Assembly (NCBI RefSeq): GCF_002355655.1
Contig: NZ_AP017570.1
Location: 62,001 to 126,000 of the forward strand
DNA length: 64,000 nucleotides
Direction: 5' to 3'
Origin: Halorubrum trapanicum
GTDB lineage: Archaea; Halobacteriota; Halobacteria; Halobacteriales; Haloferacaceae
Shown here: piece after piece, positions 14,973 through 22,864 of the stretch
Position numbering within the stretch: position 1 is the first letter of the stretch
How the letters are laid out: each line of letters opens with the position of its first letter
The notes under the pieces: model-generated
Databases searched by the model: none
What the model was told of the DNA's origin: nothing
What the model saw: the letters and a program-made list of their open reading frames with translations, nothing else
Made by a program: the position numbers and the translations under genes

Positions 14973-16097
14973 TCAGTTACAGTACCCTGCGACAATACAG
15001 ACGTACCCTGAACCAAGTCCACAGCCGACACGTGAAATCGCCTCGACGACCAACAGACAGCCCCCGGAACAGATCAGATAACCCCCGATAGTAGTAATTA
15101 GAGGCAGACACCGCACTAGACAGGTACTTTGGCTAAGGCGACCCCCTCCAAGTTTACACAGGATACCGACCAGCGTAGTACATTGGAAACAGGAGAGTAT
15201 CGAGCCTTCGGACACCTGCGCCGTGGAGAGGGCCCCGGAGCCTGTCCCTACCGAGTTCAACGAACTGGAACTGTTCTGGTCCTGGTTCGGGCGACGAGCA
15301 TTTCGGATGGGAAGTTTGGTCGTCTGGGATCCGACCATTGCTGGCTCTTCGCCGGCCTGATCTTGGCCGAACGTCATCAGCTTGGCCTGGAACTGCCCAG
15401 CGTCTGAAGCACCGTTGTCAACTCTTTCGATGGTTTTTGCTCCTGACTGTGTTGGGTGAGAAGCAACCCCGAATGCGGTTGCCGCTTGACGCTCGCCTTC
15501 TTGTACGACGGTGACGGCAAACAATGCACCGACGTTCGCTGGATCGGTCTGTCCAGTTGTGTCCCGAGGATCGACCGGACGGTTGCCAACGGGTTCAAAA
15601 GGAACGATCACCACCCGAGGATCTACATCGTTCAGATCAGGATCGGTTGTCTCAACATCGACAGAAACTATGCCAGAGGGCTGCATCTTCCCTTCGGATC
15701 GCATCACAGCTTTGAGCTTGTTGATTTCCGAATTATTCAGCGCCATAGCGGTCGCTCGGGGAACCTCGTCACCCGCACGGACTTCGACATCAGTTGCTTC
15801 GAAGTCGGGGTCGTCAGATGCCCGGGATTTCGGCTCGGTCGATCCTTTACTGCCGGCAGCCATTCCGGACAGTCCACCGAACCCAGCAACACCAGCCAAT
15901 GAGGCAACTGTTTTTTGTAGTACAGACCGCCGGTTCTCATCAGTGTTAAAGTTGCCAAAATTAGCCTCATTCGAGTTGGAAACCTGATTAGCTGCTTGGA
16001 GAGTCTCCATACAGCCACCGCCATCGTCAACAGCGTCGTTCAGTTCGTTCTGATACTGTTCCTCGTCAAAGTCGGGGTCGGAGTCTGATTCCTCCAT
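14973..16097 (-). CDS. Halocin C8-like precursor, module 1
   Basis: A 374-residue precursor. The acidic N-terminus (QNELNDAVDDGGGC) is shared with the precursors at 46385 and 50793. A Tat-type signal follows (RRSVLQK plus hydrophobic stretch, about residues 56-82), then a ~220-residue soluble pro-region. The C-terminal core (about 302-374) has ten cysteines, opening SCFQC and glycine-rich, like halocin C8. In halocin C8 the pro-region acts as the immunity protein and the core is released. Membrane genes follow downstream, and the FilR1-type regulator is divergent. Probably a secreted antimicrobial peptide; activity and processing site are untested. Confidence 0.85.
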   Translation of the reverse strand: MEESDSDPDFDEEQYQNELNDAVDDGGGCMETLQAANQVSNSNEANFGNFNTDENRRSVLQKTVASLAGVAGFGGLSGMAAGSKGSTEPKSRASDDPDFEATDVEVRAGDEVPRATAMALNNSEINKLKAVMRSEGKMQPSGIVSVDVETTDPDLNDVDPRVVIVPFEPVGNRPVDPRDTTGQTDPANVGALFAVTVVQEGERQAATAFGVASHPTQSGAKTIERVDNGASDAGQFQAKLMTFGQDQAGEEPAMVGSQTTKLPIRNARRPNQDQNSSSSLNSVGTGSGALSTAQVSEGSILSCFQCTTLVGILCKLGGGRLSQSTCLVRCLPLITTIGGYLICSGGCLLVVEAISRVGCGLGSGYVCIVAGYCN

Positions 16098-16130
16098 GGT
16101 AACACACCACTTAGCACTCTTTCGCGGCTT

Positions 16131-16154
16131 GTATTCACGTTAATTGATGAATAC
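16131..16154 (-). promoter_or_regulatory. GTATTCA palindrome in the halocin promoter, module 1
   Basis: GTATTCA (16131-16137) and TGAATAC (16148-16154) lie 34-57 bases upstream of the precursor start, over the expected TATA/BRE region. Related pairs are at 47434-47460 and 51792-51815. Confidence 0.6.
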
Positions 16155-16186
16155 GACTGGTAGGACAAGAGTACCCCCCGCAAGCT

Positions 16187-16237
16187 TTGAGGGCCCCCCT
16201 CAAGCTGTACACATTCTGCTAACATGGTTCGTGTACA
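16187..16237. promoter_or_regulatory. Operator block between precursor and regulator, module 1
   Basis: TTGAGGG/CCCTCAA (16187-16203) is followed by TGTACAC (16206-16212), an 18-base spacer, and GTGTACA (16231-16237). The TGTACAC-N18-GTGTACA pair is kept exactly at 51868-51899. Likely the site of the adjacent regulator. Confidence 0.6.
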
Positions 16238-16288
16238 ACCAATTGACCTCCACAGAACTGAATACGCCCACGCTACTAGAACTCGTTA

Positions 16289-17080
16289 ATGGAACAACCT
16301 GATCCCGCCGATTTTGAATCGCTCATCGCAGACCGGTCGGGATTTCTTCGTGTCCTCACCGCGGCCCCACGTTCAAAACGTGAGCTTACCGAACTATTCG
16401 ACTCTTCGCGGTCGACGATTGATCGAGTGCTGCGCTCGCTCGCTGACGCACACCTCGTTGAGTATCGGGACGGTGAATGGCACGCAACTGCGGCCGGGGT
16501 GTGTGCATATCGTAAACACGACGAGTACGCATCGTTTCTCACCGACCTCGCCGACGCAGCACCGATTCTCGCTGCGCTCCCCACCGAAACTTCTATCCAT
16601 GAAGCGTTTCTCGCGGGGTCAACTGCGCATATTGCGGAGGAGAACGTCCCGGACGCGGTTCTTGACCCAATGCTTCAGTCAATCCGCGAGGCCTCTCTCG
16701 TTCGTGGATTCGCGCCAAAGGCTCTTGTGGGCTCAGCGATGGACTTCTACGACGCTGCCGTTACAGGTGATGCATACGAATTGGAGTTAGTGGTCGATGG
16801 AGACGTGTTTGACCAGTTATACGAGTTGCAACCCCAAGAGACGAGAGAAGCTGTAGAGGACCCAGACGTCACGTTGCTCCGTGGGCCAATCCCTTACGCG
16901 TATGGGCTGTGGATCGTCGATGACACGGATGTGGGTATCGTCGTCTACACAGAAAAAGGAATTCAGGGCTGTATACTGAACGATACTGAGACCGCTGTCG
17001 ACTGGGCGGTCGAACAGTTCGAGTCGGTGAAAGACACTGCTGAACCGATTCTATTTCGAGGCGGTCGAAACACCGTCTAA
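16289..17080 (+). CDS. FilR1-type HTH regulator of module 1
   Basis: A 263-residue protein. A winged-helix domain (about residues 12-75; SRSTIDRVLRSLADAHLVEY is the recognition region) is followed by a FilR1_middle-like domain (about 95-255) that ends with the typical PYAYGLWIVDDTDVG and ND-x-x-A-x-x-W motifs. It is divergent from the halocin-like precursor and closely related to the protein at 51950, less so to 47636. By family it is a DNA-binding regulator, here presumably of the halocin operon through the palindromes in the shared intergenic region. Confidence 0.85.
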   Translation: MEQPDPADFESLIADRSGFLRVLTAAPRSKRELTELFDSSRSTIDRVLRSLADAHLVEYRDGEWHATAAGVCAYRKHDEYASFLTDLADAAPILAALPTETSIHEAFLAGSTAHIAEENVPDAVLDPMLQSIREASLVRGFAPKALVGSAMDFYDAAVTGDAYELELVVDGDVFDQLYELQPQETREAVEDPDVTLLRGPIPYAYGLWIVDDTDVGIVVYTEKGIQGCILNDTETAVDWAVEQFESVKDTAEPILFRGGRNTV

Positions 17081-17184
17081 CCCCAATAACGACAAGAACC
17101 TATTAAATGAGAATGTCCAACCGGCTATTGTGAGCAGGAAGTTGCGTTTTTTACAACACTTACTGAAACGTCTGATAACTGCGA

Positions 17185-17211
17185 GCGACCAGCGGATCGA
17201 CATCCACTCCG
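17185..17211 (-). repeat. TnpB-element right end
   Basis: The 3' (minus-strand) end of the TnpB locus. It forms stems with nearby CTCCG/CGGAG and GCGAGCG/CGCTCGC. The 27 bases recur at 14710-14736. In TnpB systems the guide RNA uses this end as scaffold and the flank as guide. Confidence 0.5.
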
Positions 17212-17277
17212 CGTTCACGGAGCGTCCGCTCGCTGGTGTCACGGCGACACCACGGCGGCACCTTGCGGGTCTGTGCG

Positions 17278-18519
17278 CTATTCGTTGGGCCCCACCGCGG
17301 CCCCCTCGGCGGGGGACCACTGGTGGTCGTCCCACTGGAACCGCACGGGCCGTGCCGTCGGCCTGACCGCAGTGTTCGTCGCCTGTTCGAGCAGCGTCCG
17401 CGACGCGACGAGGTCGGCGTGCCCCTCGAAGCCACACGGACACCGCAGCGTCTCGCGATGCCGGCGGGTCTGCTCGCGCTCACCACACTCCGGACACGTC
17501 TGAGAAGTCCACGCCTCAGAGGTCGACGCCACCTCGATGCCGTACTCCTCACAGACATTCGCAAGTTGGTCGAGACACTGTCGATGCGCCCAGAAGGCAC
17601 GCGCTTTGAGGTTCGCCTCGACCGACCAGTACTCGCCGAGGACGCCGGTGAGATCGCCATGGTAGATGGTTTCGACGCCATCGTCGTGGAGCCGCTCGAC
17701 CAGGTCACGGAGCAGTGCGTTCACGGCGTGGTCGCGCCGGCGGGACCGCTTCCGATAGAGCCGCTGGATTCGTTTGCTAGTCTCCTGTCCATCCGGCAGC
17801 TTCGCTTTGGCGTCGGCGATGCGCTCGGTCGTTTCGCGGAACTGCCGGAACGGCTCGTGACCGCTGTACCAGTACTGGTCGCCGGCCGTCGTCGTACACG
17901 CCACGAGGACGTTCGCGCCGATATCGAGTGCGGCGACGTCCGTCCCCGTCGGCGTCGCCTGTTCGGCCTCGGAGACCGTTACCGGCTGATGGGCCCGATA
18001 CGTCTCGTCGACGTCGTCGTAGGTGAGGTGGAGACGGCCCTGGTCGCCCTGCCAGTGCGGTTCACCGCGGATCGCAACCCGGAGCCGCTCGAACCGACCG
18101 AAGCCGTACTCGTCTTTGAGCTGGCTGCCGATGGGCACTTCGAGCCGGGAGCGCTCGCTCCAGTCGATCGTGTAGGCGTCGTTGCGAATGTAGGTCCGCA
18201 GGTCGCGCCCGTCGGCGTGGTTCCCCCAGTAGCCGGGCGGACTGACCTCCTGGTCGGCCTCCTCGACCGTCTCGAAGAACGACCGCCAGGCGGCGTCGTT
18301 GACGCGGGTGACCTGCTGGGTCGTCGCCGACCCCAACACGTCGACGTACTCGTCGTAGTAGCCCGCACAGTCCCAGACGCTCTCGCCGGCGAAGAACTGC
18401 TGCCGGCGCGCATACGTCAGCTGGTTCCAGAGGCTGGCTGACGCATCGAGGAGTCGGCGAAGGACGGCCTCGTCTTGTTCCGACTGTGGGACGACCTCGA
18501 AGGTGTTGGTTCGTCTCAT
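17278..18519 (-). CDS. tnpB: TnpB-family RNA-guided nuclease-type protein (IS1341-like)
   Basis: A 413-residue protein with an N-terminal helical region, a split RuvC fold and a C-terminal zinc finger (CPECG...CPCG, about residues 343-361). The first RuvC aspartate is visible in ALDIGANVL and the third in GHADLVASR. The usual second acid, normally in an E-D-L motif, is replaced by GDL in [10 protein letters not shown]. No TnpA is nearby. It overlaps the upstream 58-residue gene in an ATGA junction. It could be active with a relocated acid, or impaired; see findings. Confidence 0.85.
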   Translation of the reverse strand: MRRTNTFEVVPQSEQDEAVLRRLLDASASLWNQLTYARRQQFFAGESVWDCAGYYDEYVDVLGSATTQQVTRVNDAAWRSFFETVEEADQEVSPPGYWGNHADGRDLRTYIRNDAYTIDWSERSRLEVPIGSQLKDEYGFGRFERLRVAIRGEPHWQGDQGRLHLTYDDVDETYRAHQPVTVSEAEQATPTGTDVAALDIGANVLVACTTTAGDQYWYSGHEPFRQFRETTERIADAKAKLPDGQETSKRIQRLYRKRSRRRDHAVNALLRDLVERLHDDGVETIYHGDLTGVLGEYWSVEANLKARAFWAHRQCLDQLANVCEEYGIEVASTSEAWTSQTCPECGEREQTRRHRETLRCPCGFEGHADLVASRTLLEQATNTAVRPTARPVRFQWDDHQWSPAEGAAVGPNE

Positions 18520-18692
18520 CGCTCTGACTCACCCCACATCCGCGGCACGTAGCCGAGGTGTTCGATGTCGTCTGCATAGTCCCGAAGGAGTCCTATCAGA
18601 ACGATTTCCGGGACGCCGTTCTCGGCCTGTTTGACCAACCACTCCTCCAGTTCGACCTCAGCCTCCTCAATCTCGTTAAGATTGACCGACAT
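18516..18692 (-). CDS. 58-residue protein translationally coupled to TnpB
   Basis: Start ATG 18692; the stop overlaps the TnpB start (ATGA). The protein is acidic and helical: an amphipathic Glu-rich N-terminus ([20 protein letters not shown]) then a second helix ([17 protein letters not shown]). It is too short for most gene finders. A 16-codon frame (18696-18746), with its own Shine-Dalgarno-like AGGTGATT, ends three bases before this start, implying re-initiation. Tight coupling suggests it regulates or assists TnpB. Family unknown. Confidence 0.65.
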   Translation of the reverse strand: MSVNLNEIEEAEVELEEWLVKQAENGVPEIVLIGLLRDYADDIEHLGYVPRMWGESER

Positions 18693-18695
18693 CGG

Positions 18696-18746
18696 TCATC
18701 GCCCCTCGGGCTGACGGTACACCTGTTGCTGGTAGTGGTGTCGCAT
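18696..18746 (-). promoter_or_regulatory. 16-codon upstream ORF of the TnpB operon
   Basis: ATG 18746 is preceded by AGGTGATT eight bases upstream and encodes MRHHYQQQVYRQPEGR. The stop at 18696 abuts the next start. Probably a leader peptide that couples ribosomes onto the 58-aa gene. Confidence 0.45.
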
Positions 18747-18764
18747 CTCGAATCACCTGTGTCG

Positions 18765-18804
18765 TGCAGGCGCAACCGAGCGCGCCTGCACCCTCTGCAG
18801 GCGC
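18765..18804 (-). promoter_or_regulatory. Three-arm switchable hairpin before the TnpB operon
   Basis: TGCAGGCGC occurs at 18765-18773 and again at 18796-18804, and GCGCCTGCA between them (18782-18790) can pair with either. Two mutually exclusive 9-bp stems suggest an RNA switch or attenuator ahead of the leader ORF. Confidence 0.5.
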
Positions 18805-18880
18805 TAAAAAAAACTAATACGGTGCTCCATCATTCTCATAAAGGAGAACTATTTAACGGACACCCATATCAACAGAAGAT

Positions 18881-20728
18881 ATGACACCAATTCGCAGGCG
18901 ACTTTTTGCGGGGTCGGTTGCTCTACTTCTCTTGGTTATCGGTCTTTTTGTTGGATATTGTCTCCCAGGTTATTCAGCAACTTCTGGAATGATTAGCAGT
19001 ACGCTTCAAACGCTTATCACAGCCCAAGCATCCGTACTGGCAATCGTCTTTTCGGTTGCGTTCGTTGCCACCCAAATTGTCAGTGCTCGATATTCTCCAG
19101 CATTCATCAAGCTATTTGTCAAGTCACCTTTACTCCGTGAAGCTCTGTATCTTGCTATTGGGTCGATTTTCCTTTCGCTCGGTATATTGGTATTACTTCC
19201 AGTTCTGGGGTTGGATGCTCAGCAATCCTTGTTCGTCTGGAGTGTTGAGGTAACAGGCGCAGTTTTACTAGGAGTCGCGATTTATGCTGGTATCTTCTTT
19301 GAACAAACAACCCCAACAAATCTATTGCGGCAATACCAGACCCAGCTGTCGTCTACAGATTATCGAAATCAGTCTATCGATGCTGGCGCAGAAAACTCTC
19401 TTGCAGACCATCCGTTACAGCCAGTATATGACTTAACTCGCACCTCTATCCAGAGAGACGAACTTGCTGTTGCATCCGAAGGTGAAGAGGCCATTCACGA
19501 AATCACCGACAAGACTGTTGAAGACCTGGTCAAAACGAACGAGGTCAACACTATCAACGTGCCTGAGAGTTACGATGATCAGTATGCAACGACTGGGGAT
19601 GCCGAAAAAATTGGAATTTTGTACACTCCTGTATTTAGTGAATATCTCCCTCGTATCGCTCTGAGTGCTGTAGATAAGAACTACATTGAGTTGTCTCAGA
19701 GTTCAATCGGCCACTTGGGAGATCTCGGTGTAAAAGGAGCTGAATACGAGTGTCATACCCTTGCCGACCTTGCTCTCATTTCCATCTACAGCGATATTAT
19801 GTTGGGGTTGTCGGATCCAATTGAGGATGGCTCTGGGCACAGTCGAGCCCTGCACTTCTCAGTTGAGAACTCATTAGATATTATCGGACAGCACATCAAT
19901 AATCGGGACTTCGAGCATTTCCACGAAGTCTCCCCACATGCCTACGAGATTATGAGGTGGGTTGATGGCATCACTCCGAGCGAAAACTTAGTTCAGAATG
20001 TTACAATAAAAGAACTCGTTGAACGCCAGGTTGAATGGTACAAAAAGATCGTTTCTGAGTTTGACTCAGAACTTTCTCAGGAAGACCCAACTGTTGAAGA
20101 GATGCTCGGCAAAAAGGATCGAACCGGTCTTAGCATTAGTCAAGACTGGGACCCGAGACAGCACGAGAATTTGAAAGTGTCTGCTCTAATAAATATACGC
20201 TTACATATGATGACAATCACAGCGAAGCATTACAAATCAGTAGACTGGCCCGATGATGATGGGACCGTACCTATGTTTATCTCTGGTGCGTGGCGTGATT
20301 TATTGGAATATGCTGTTACACACCCTCCTGCAGCAAGTTCGATATTACTCTTACAGCGGTATATCGAAATTGTAGGCTATACGCTCGTTGAGCGTGACGA
20401 TTCCTCTTATTTAGAAGGGCATTCGAACCTGACGATGGTCTTGCATTCTGGGGGTATCATTCCGTTTGAGATTGCTTTTAACCGAATTTTAGAGAATCCG
20501 GAGCATGAGGATTTGTTCGGTTATACTACTTTCCGAGGATTGGGTCGAGGACTATTGTGGTTCCCTTTCCGAATGTACGACTACTCGGATGAGTTCATAG
20601 AAGCAGTAAATGACCTCCGTGCTGATTTGAGACGAAAGTATTGGGACGAACGATTTGAGGCAGGGGAATCTGCTGCAAGTTCTCTTGACCAGTATCTTCA
20701 GTACCGAACTGATGAATGGCAGGGATAG
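18881..20728 (+). CDS. Large four-TM protein with cytosolic helical domain (DUF2254-like)
   Basis: A 615-residue protein with four predicted membrane helices in the first ~145 residues. The second contains SVLAIVFSVAFVATQIVSAR, typical of DUF2254-like proteins. About 470 residues of soluble helical sequence follow. Overall plan and size match the protein at 7594-9729, though direct similarity is low. The gene is AT-richer than its GC-rich flanks and sits at the right end of the block bounded by the 14191 and 20766 repeats. Function unknown; an envelope stress or defence role is possible. Confidence 0.7.
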   Translation: MTPIRRRLFAGSVALLLLVIGLFVGYCLPGYSATSGMISSTLQTLITAQASVLAIVFSVAFVATQIVSARYSPAFIKLFVKSPLLREALYLAIGSIFLSLGILVLLPVLGLDAQQSLFVWSVEVTGAVLLGVAIYAGIFFEQTTPTNLLRQYQTQLSSTDYRNQSIDAGAENSLADHPLQPVYDLTRTSIQRDELAVASEGEEAIHEITDKTVEDLVKTNEVNTINVPESYDDQYATTGDAEKIGILYTPVFSEYLPRIALSAVDKNYIELSQSSIGHLGDLGVKGAEYECHTLADLALISIYSDIMLGLSDPIEDGSGHSRALHFSVENSLDIIGQHINNRDFEHFHEVSPHAYEIMRWVDGITPSENLVQNVTIKELVERQVEWYKKIVSEFDSELSQEDPTVEEMLGKKDRTGLSISQDWDPRQHENLKVSALINIRLHMMTITAKHYKSVDWPDDDGTVPMFISGAWRDLLEYAVTHPPAASSILLLQRYIEIVGYTLVERDDSSYLEGHSNLTMVLHSGGIIPFEIAFNRILENPEHEDLFGYTTFRGLGRGLLWFPFRMYDYSDEFIEAVNDLRADLRRKYWDERFEAGESAASSLDQYLQYRTDEWQG

Positions 20729-20765
20729 GGTGAGCAGCCACGCCGCGCAACCCCTCGCGCTTACC

Positions 20766-20901
20766 CGCTGGCGTCGAGACCAGATTCACTTTAGCCCGGA
20801 ACGGGCGCGGGCGGTGCGGAGAGCGCCCGCACGCCCGGAATGGTCGGTCGCGAGCGACGCGAAGGGCGGCAGCGGCGAGCGGGGCGGGCCGTCACGTACG
20901 C
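20766..20901. repeat. Structured GC-rich direct repeat, copy 2
   Basis: Nearly the same ~135 bases as 14191-14325 in the same orientation, with the same three hairpins and leading CACTTTAG. It begins 38 bases after the stop of the membrane-protein gene. Together the copies bracket 6.4 kb. Confidence 0.75.
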
Positions 20902-20956
20902 ACCTGTCCAGCCGGCTAGGTCGCTCGGTGGGCCATCTACAGTCCTGGCGGACTCA

Positions 20957-21058
20957 GAAAGGGCGAGGCCGTCTCGATCGTCCCCCGACCCCGCAAGCAC
21001 CGCAGGCACGAGGCGCGCAGCGGCGGTCGCGGGACGATCGAGACGGCCTCGCCCTTTC
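20957..21058. terminator. Perfect 28-bp inverted repeat
   Basis: Arms at 20957-20984 and 21031-21058 are exact reverse complements (GAAAGGGCGAGGCC... on the left) with a 46-base GC-rich spacer. It lies between convergent genes, nine bases beyond the stop of the 21067 gene. A terminator is the simplest reading; a cruciform or recombination site is possible. Confidence 0.6.
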
Positions 21059-21066
21059 AAAGACGC

Positions 21067-21372
21067 CTACGAGTCCGTGTTCAGTTCACGGAGAACCTGT
21101 GTTGCGACAGTTCCGATCCGAACACCATCCAGTGCCGCCACATCGTGATCTGCAGCAGCCGTCCGAAACGGGACGCCGTCGACGAGAATCCGACGGATGA
21201 CCGCCTGGACGACTGCGTCCCCGTATCGATCGACAACCGTGGCCATCGTTTCATCGAGATGTGCATCCGGGTGATCCGTTCGCGGAGTAGCCGCACGGTC
21301 GAGCAGCCGCTCACAAACCCTGTCGACAGATGGATGCGCGGGATTGCCAGTTCGTTCTTGGACGTCGTACAC
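21067..21372 (-). CDS. Hypothetical protein downstream of MazF-type toxin
   Basis: About 101 residues if the GTG at 21372 is used; the frame is open further upstream into the toxin gene, so the start is uncertain. It is a soluble, mixed alpha/beta protein (RYGDAVVQAVIRRILVDGVP in the middle) without recognised motifs. It begins about 14 bases after the toxin stop and so probably shares its transcript as a third gene of the unit. Confidence 0.5.
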   Translation of the reverse strand: MYDVQERTGNPAHPSVDRVCERLLDRAATPRTDHPDAHLDETMATVVDRYGDAVVQAVIRRILVDGVPFRTAAADHDVAALDGVRIGTVATQVLRELNTDS

Positions 21373-21386
21373 GGTCGTGTGATCGG

Positions 21387-21728
21387 TCAGTCCTCGGTCG
21401 GTGATTCGAGATACGCTTCGAGTGCGTCGACGACGGTCTGGACGAACGACTCCTCGAGGCGGCCCTGGCGTCGAACAATCGCAGCGTGCTTCGGCGACGC
21501 GACGGCCCACGGCGAGGCGTAACTCTGCCGAGGCATCCCGCCCTCGACCCAGTCGGTGTCGTCGAGGGGAATCCCCTCGTCGTGGGGTGTCGTCGTTAGT
21601 GTGACCGTCATATACTCCTCGTCACCGAATGGATGCGTGTCGTTGTTGAGAATCAGCCACGGACGAGGGTTCTCTCCCGACTTGAACGGGTCAGGTCCCC
21701 AGACGACATCCCCACGCTGATAGCTCAT
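21387..21728 (-). CDS. PemK/MazF-family toxin
   Basis: A 113-residue protein with the MazF/PemK barrel hallmarks: RGDVVWGPDPF near the N-terminus, RPWLILNN, and EEYMTVTLTTT. MazF-family proteins are sequence-specific endoribonucleases held inactive by an antitoxin. The ATG overlaps the stop of the upstream HTH gene (ATGA), the expected layout of a type II toxin-antitoxin operon. Length is normal and the fold looks intact, so it is probably functional and may stabilise the mobile region. Confidence 0.85.
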   Translation of the reverse strand: MSYQRGDVVWGPDPFKSGENPRPWLILNNDTHPFGDEEYMTVTLTTTPHDEGIPLDDTDWVEGGMPRQSYASPWAVASPKHAAIVRRQGRLEESFVQTVVDALEAYLESPTED

Positions 21729-22090
21729 TCAGTCGCCTCGTCCTCGTCGTCGACAGCGTGCTCCAACCATTCGTCTATGTCCTCTTCACCGAAACGGTCG
21801 TTGGCCGCTCGCGTACTCTCGAGCATGCTGGCGTACGCGGCGACATCATCGACCTCACCGAGCGCCCAGTAATTGCCCTTGTGCCGGACGAGCCCTCGGT
21901 CTTCGAGGCGGGAGAGGACGACACTGATGCTCCCTGCTTTGACGTCAGTTGCGTCGCGAATCTCGCTCTGCGTGAACGCCTGGTCAGGGTGCGCAGCGAG
22001 GAAGCGCATCACGCGGTCCGCGTTCGTCTCCCCGGAGCGCTGGAGGTGATCCTCGGGGGAGGCTTCGAAGGTCTCGATGTCGATGGGCAT
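21725..22090 (-). CDS. HTH antitoxin/regulator of the MazF pair
   Basis: A 121-residue protein from the ATG at 22090; the longer frame to 22174 lies in its promoter. A MarR/winged-helix domain (about residues 25-80, TQSEIRDATDVKAGSISVVL) is followed by an acidic helical tail that may neutralise the toxin. It overlaps the MazF-type gene by four bases. Direct repeats GTGTAT-TAG-GTGTAT just upstream (about 22111-22125) are candidate operator half-sites. Likely antitoxin and autorepressor. Confidence 0.75.
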   Translation of the reverse strand: MPIDIETFEASPEDHLQRSGETNADRVMRFLAAHPDQAFTQSEIRDATDVKAGSISVVLSRLEDRGLVRHKGNYWALGEVDDVAAYASMLESTRAANDRFGEEDIDEWLEHAVDDEDEATE

Positions 22091-22174
22091 ATGTATTTCT
22101 TTGTCGGTGAGTGTATTAGGTGTATCGGCGTATTTCAACGTGATGGTGCGCGGGGCTATCGGGTGAGAAGCCAA

Positions 22175-22501
22175 CTACTGCTCAACCATATGCTCCTCCA
22201 GGTCACGTGTCCAGTACGTCGCGAGCCCGCCCGGACTACAACGTGCGCACAGCTGCAACGGGCCTTCCAGATGCCCCAGTTCGGCCCGGAATCGGGTGAG
22301 TGCCGCAAGTGTGTCGACGACCAGTCCACAGCCGTCACAGGCGACGTGATCGCACTCGTCGGGATCCGGCTCCGTCTGAATCGCGCAGTCCACGCAGATC
22401 GGGTGGGTGACCCGCTCGTCTTGCCCCCAGGTGTGGGCCTCGCCAGTCTCGGTACCAGGCGGGGCGTCGCAAAACGCACAGCCGACGAGGGTCTGCTGCA
22501 T
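22175..22501 (-). CDS. Multi-zinc-finger protein (DUF7558-like)
   Basis: A 108-residue protein from the ATG at 22501, overlapping the upstream stop (ATGA). Cysteine pairs CAFC, CVDC, CDGC and CARC plus interspersed His can hold two zinc ions. The arrangement matches a small haloarchaeal family that I associate with DUF7558 (unverified). No catalytic residues were seen; probably a nucleic-acid- or protein-binding accessory protein. A longer upstream extension of the frame is out-of-frame overlap with the 22501-22791 gene. Confidence 0.7.
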   Translation of the reverse strand: MQQTLVGCAFCDAPPGTETGEAHTWGQDERVTHPICVDCAIQTEPDPDECDHVACDGCGLVVDTLAALTRFRAELGHLEGPLQLCARCSPGGLATYWTRDLEEHMVEQ

Positions 22502-22791
22502 CACTCGCACTCCGCGTCGGCGTCGCGGCCGACCGTCCAGCCACGGTGGAAGACGGCCAACTGCGTTGTCGAGTCGAACGCCGTACCGCTCGGCTCGTGA
22601 ACCAGAACTTGGTCCTCGGGAACCGAAGTGACGACGTCCGCATCGACGAGATCGCTGACCAGGCGCTGGGCCGTCGTGTCGTCGATGTCCGCCGTGTCGA
22701 CGCTGGTGGCGTCGCGGTCTTGGGCGAGCAGTTCTTTCTCGAACTGTTCGTAGTCGCGACTCGTGTCGTCGTGAGGATCGGGACCAGGCAT
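22501..22791 (-). CDS. Acidic hypothetical protein
   Basis: A 96-residue, very acidic protein (MPGPDPHDDTSRDYEQFEKE) with a short helix-turn-helix-like middle (DIDDTTAQRLVSDLVDADVV) and a beta-rich end. It is translationally coupled to the zinc-finger gene downstream. A strong hairpin (22802-22825) lies immediately before the start. Function unknown. Confidence 0.6.
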   Translation of the reverse strand: MPGPDPHDDTSRDYEQFEKELLAQDRDATSVDTADIDDTTAQRLVSDLVDADVVTSVPEDQVLVHEPSGTAFDSTTQLAVFHRGWTVGRDADAECE

Positions 22792-22801
22792 GGTGAGTCA
22801 C

Positions 22802-22825
22802 GCAGCGCACGCTGTTGCGCGCTGC
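22802..22825 (-). promoter_or_regulatory. Leader hairpin GCAGCGC/GCGCTGC
   Basis: A perfect 7-bp stem 11 bases before the ATG at 22791. It occupies the same place as the CCCCG-family leader hairpins but differs in sequence. Confidence 0.45.
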
Positions 22826-22864
22826 ACGCCTCCCGGCGCCGACAAACAGTCAGGGCGGACAGGG

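Noticed and set aside
17051-17443. 130-codon minus-strand frame after the regulator
   Set aside because: It overlaps the tnpB 3' end and the element right end, and its Arg-rich sequence has no protein-like pattern.
17236-18441. Long + strand frame of 401 codons opposite tnpB
   Set aside because: It lies wholly antisense to the tnpB gene, which has clear RuvC and zinc-finger motifs. High GC removes stop codons from the opposite strand, and the antisense product has no recognisable domain.
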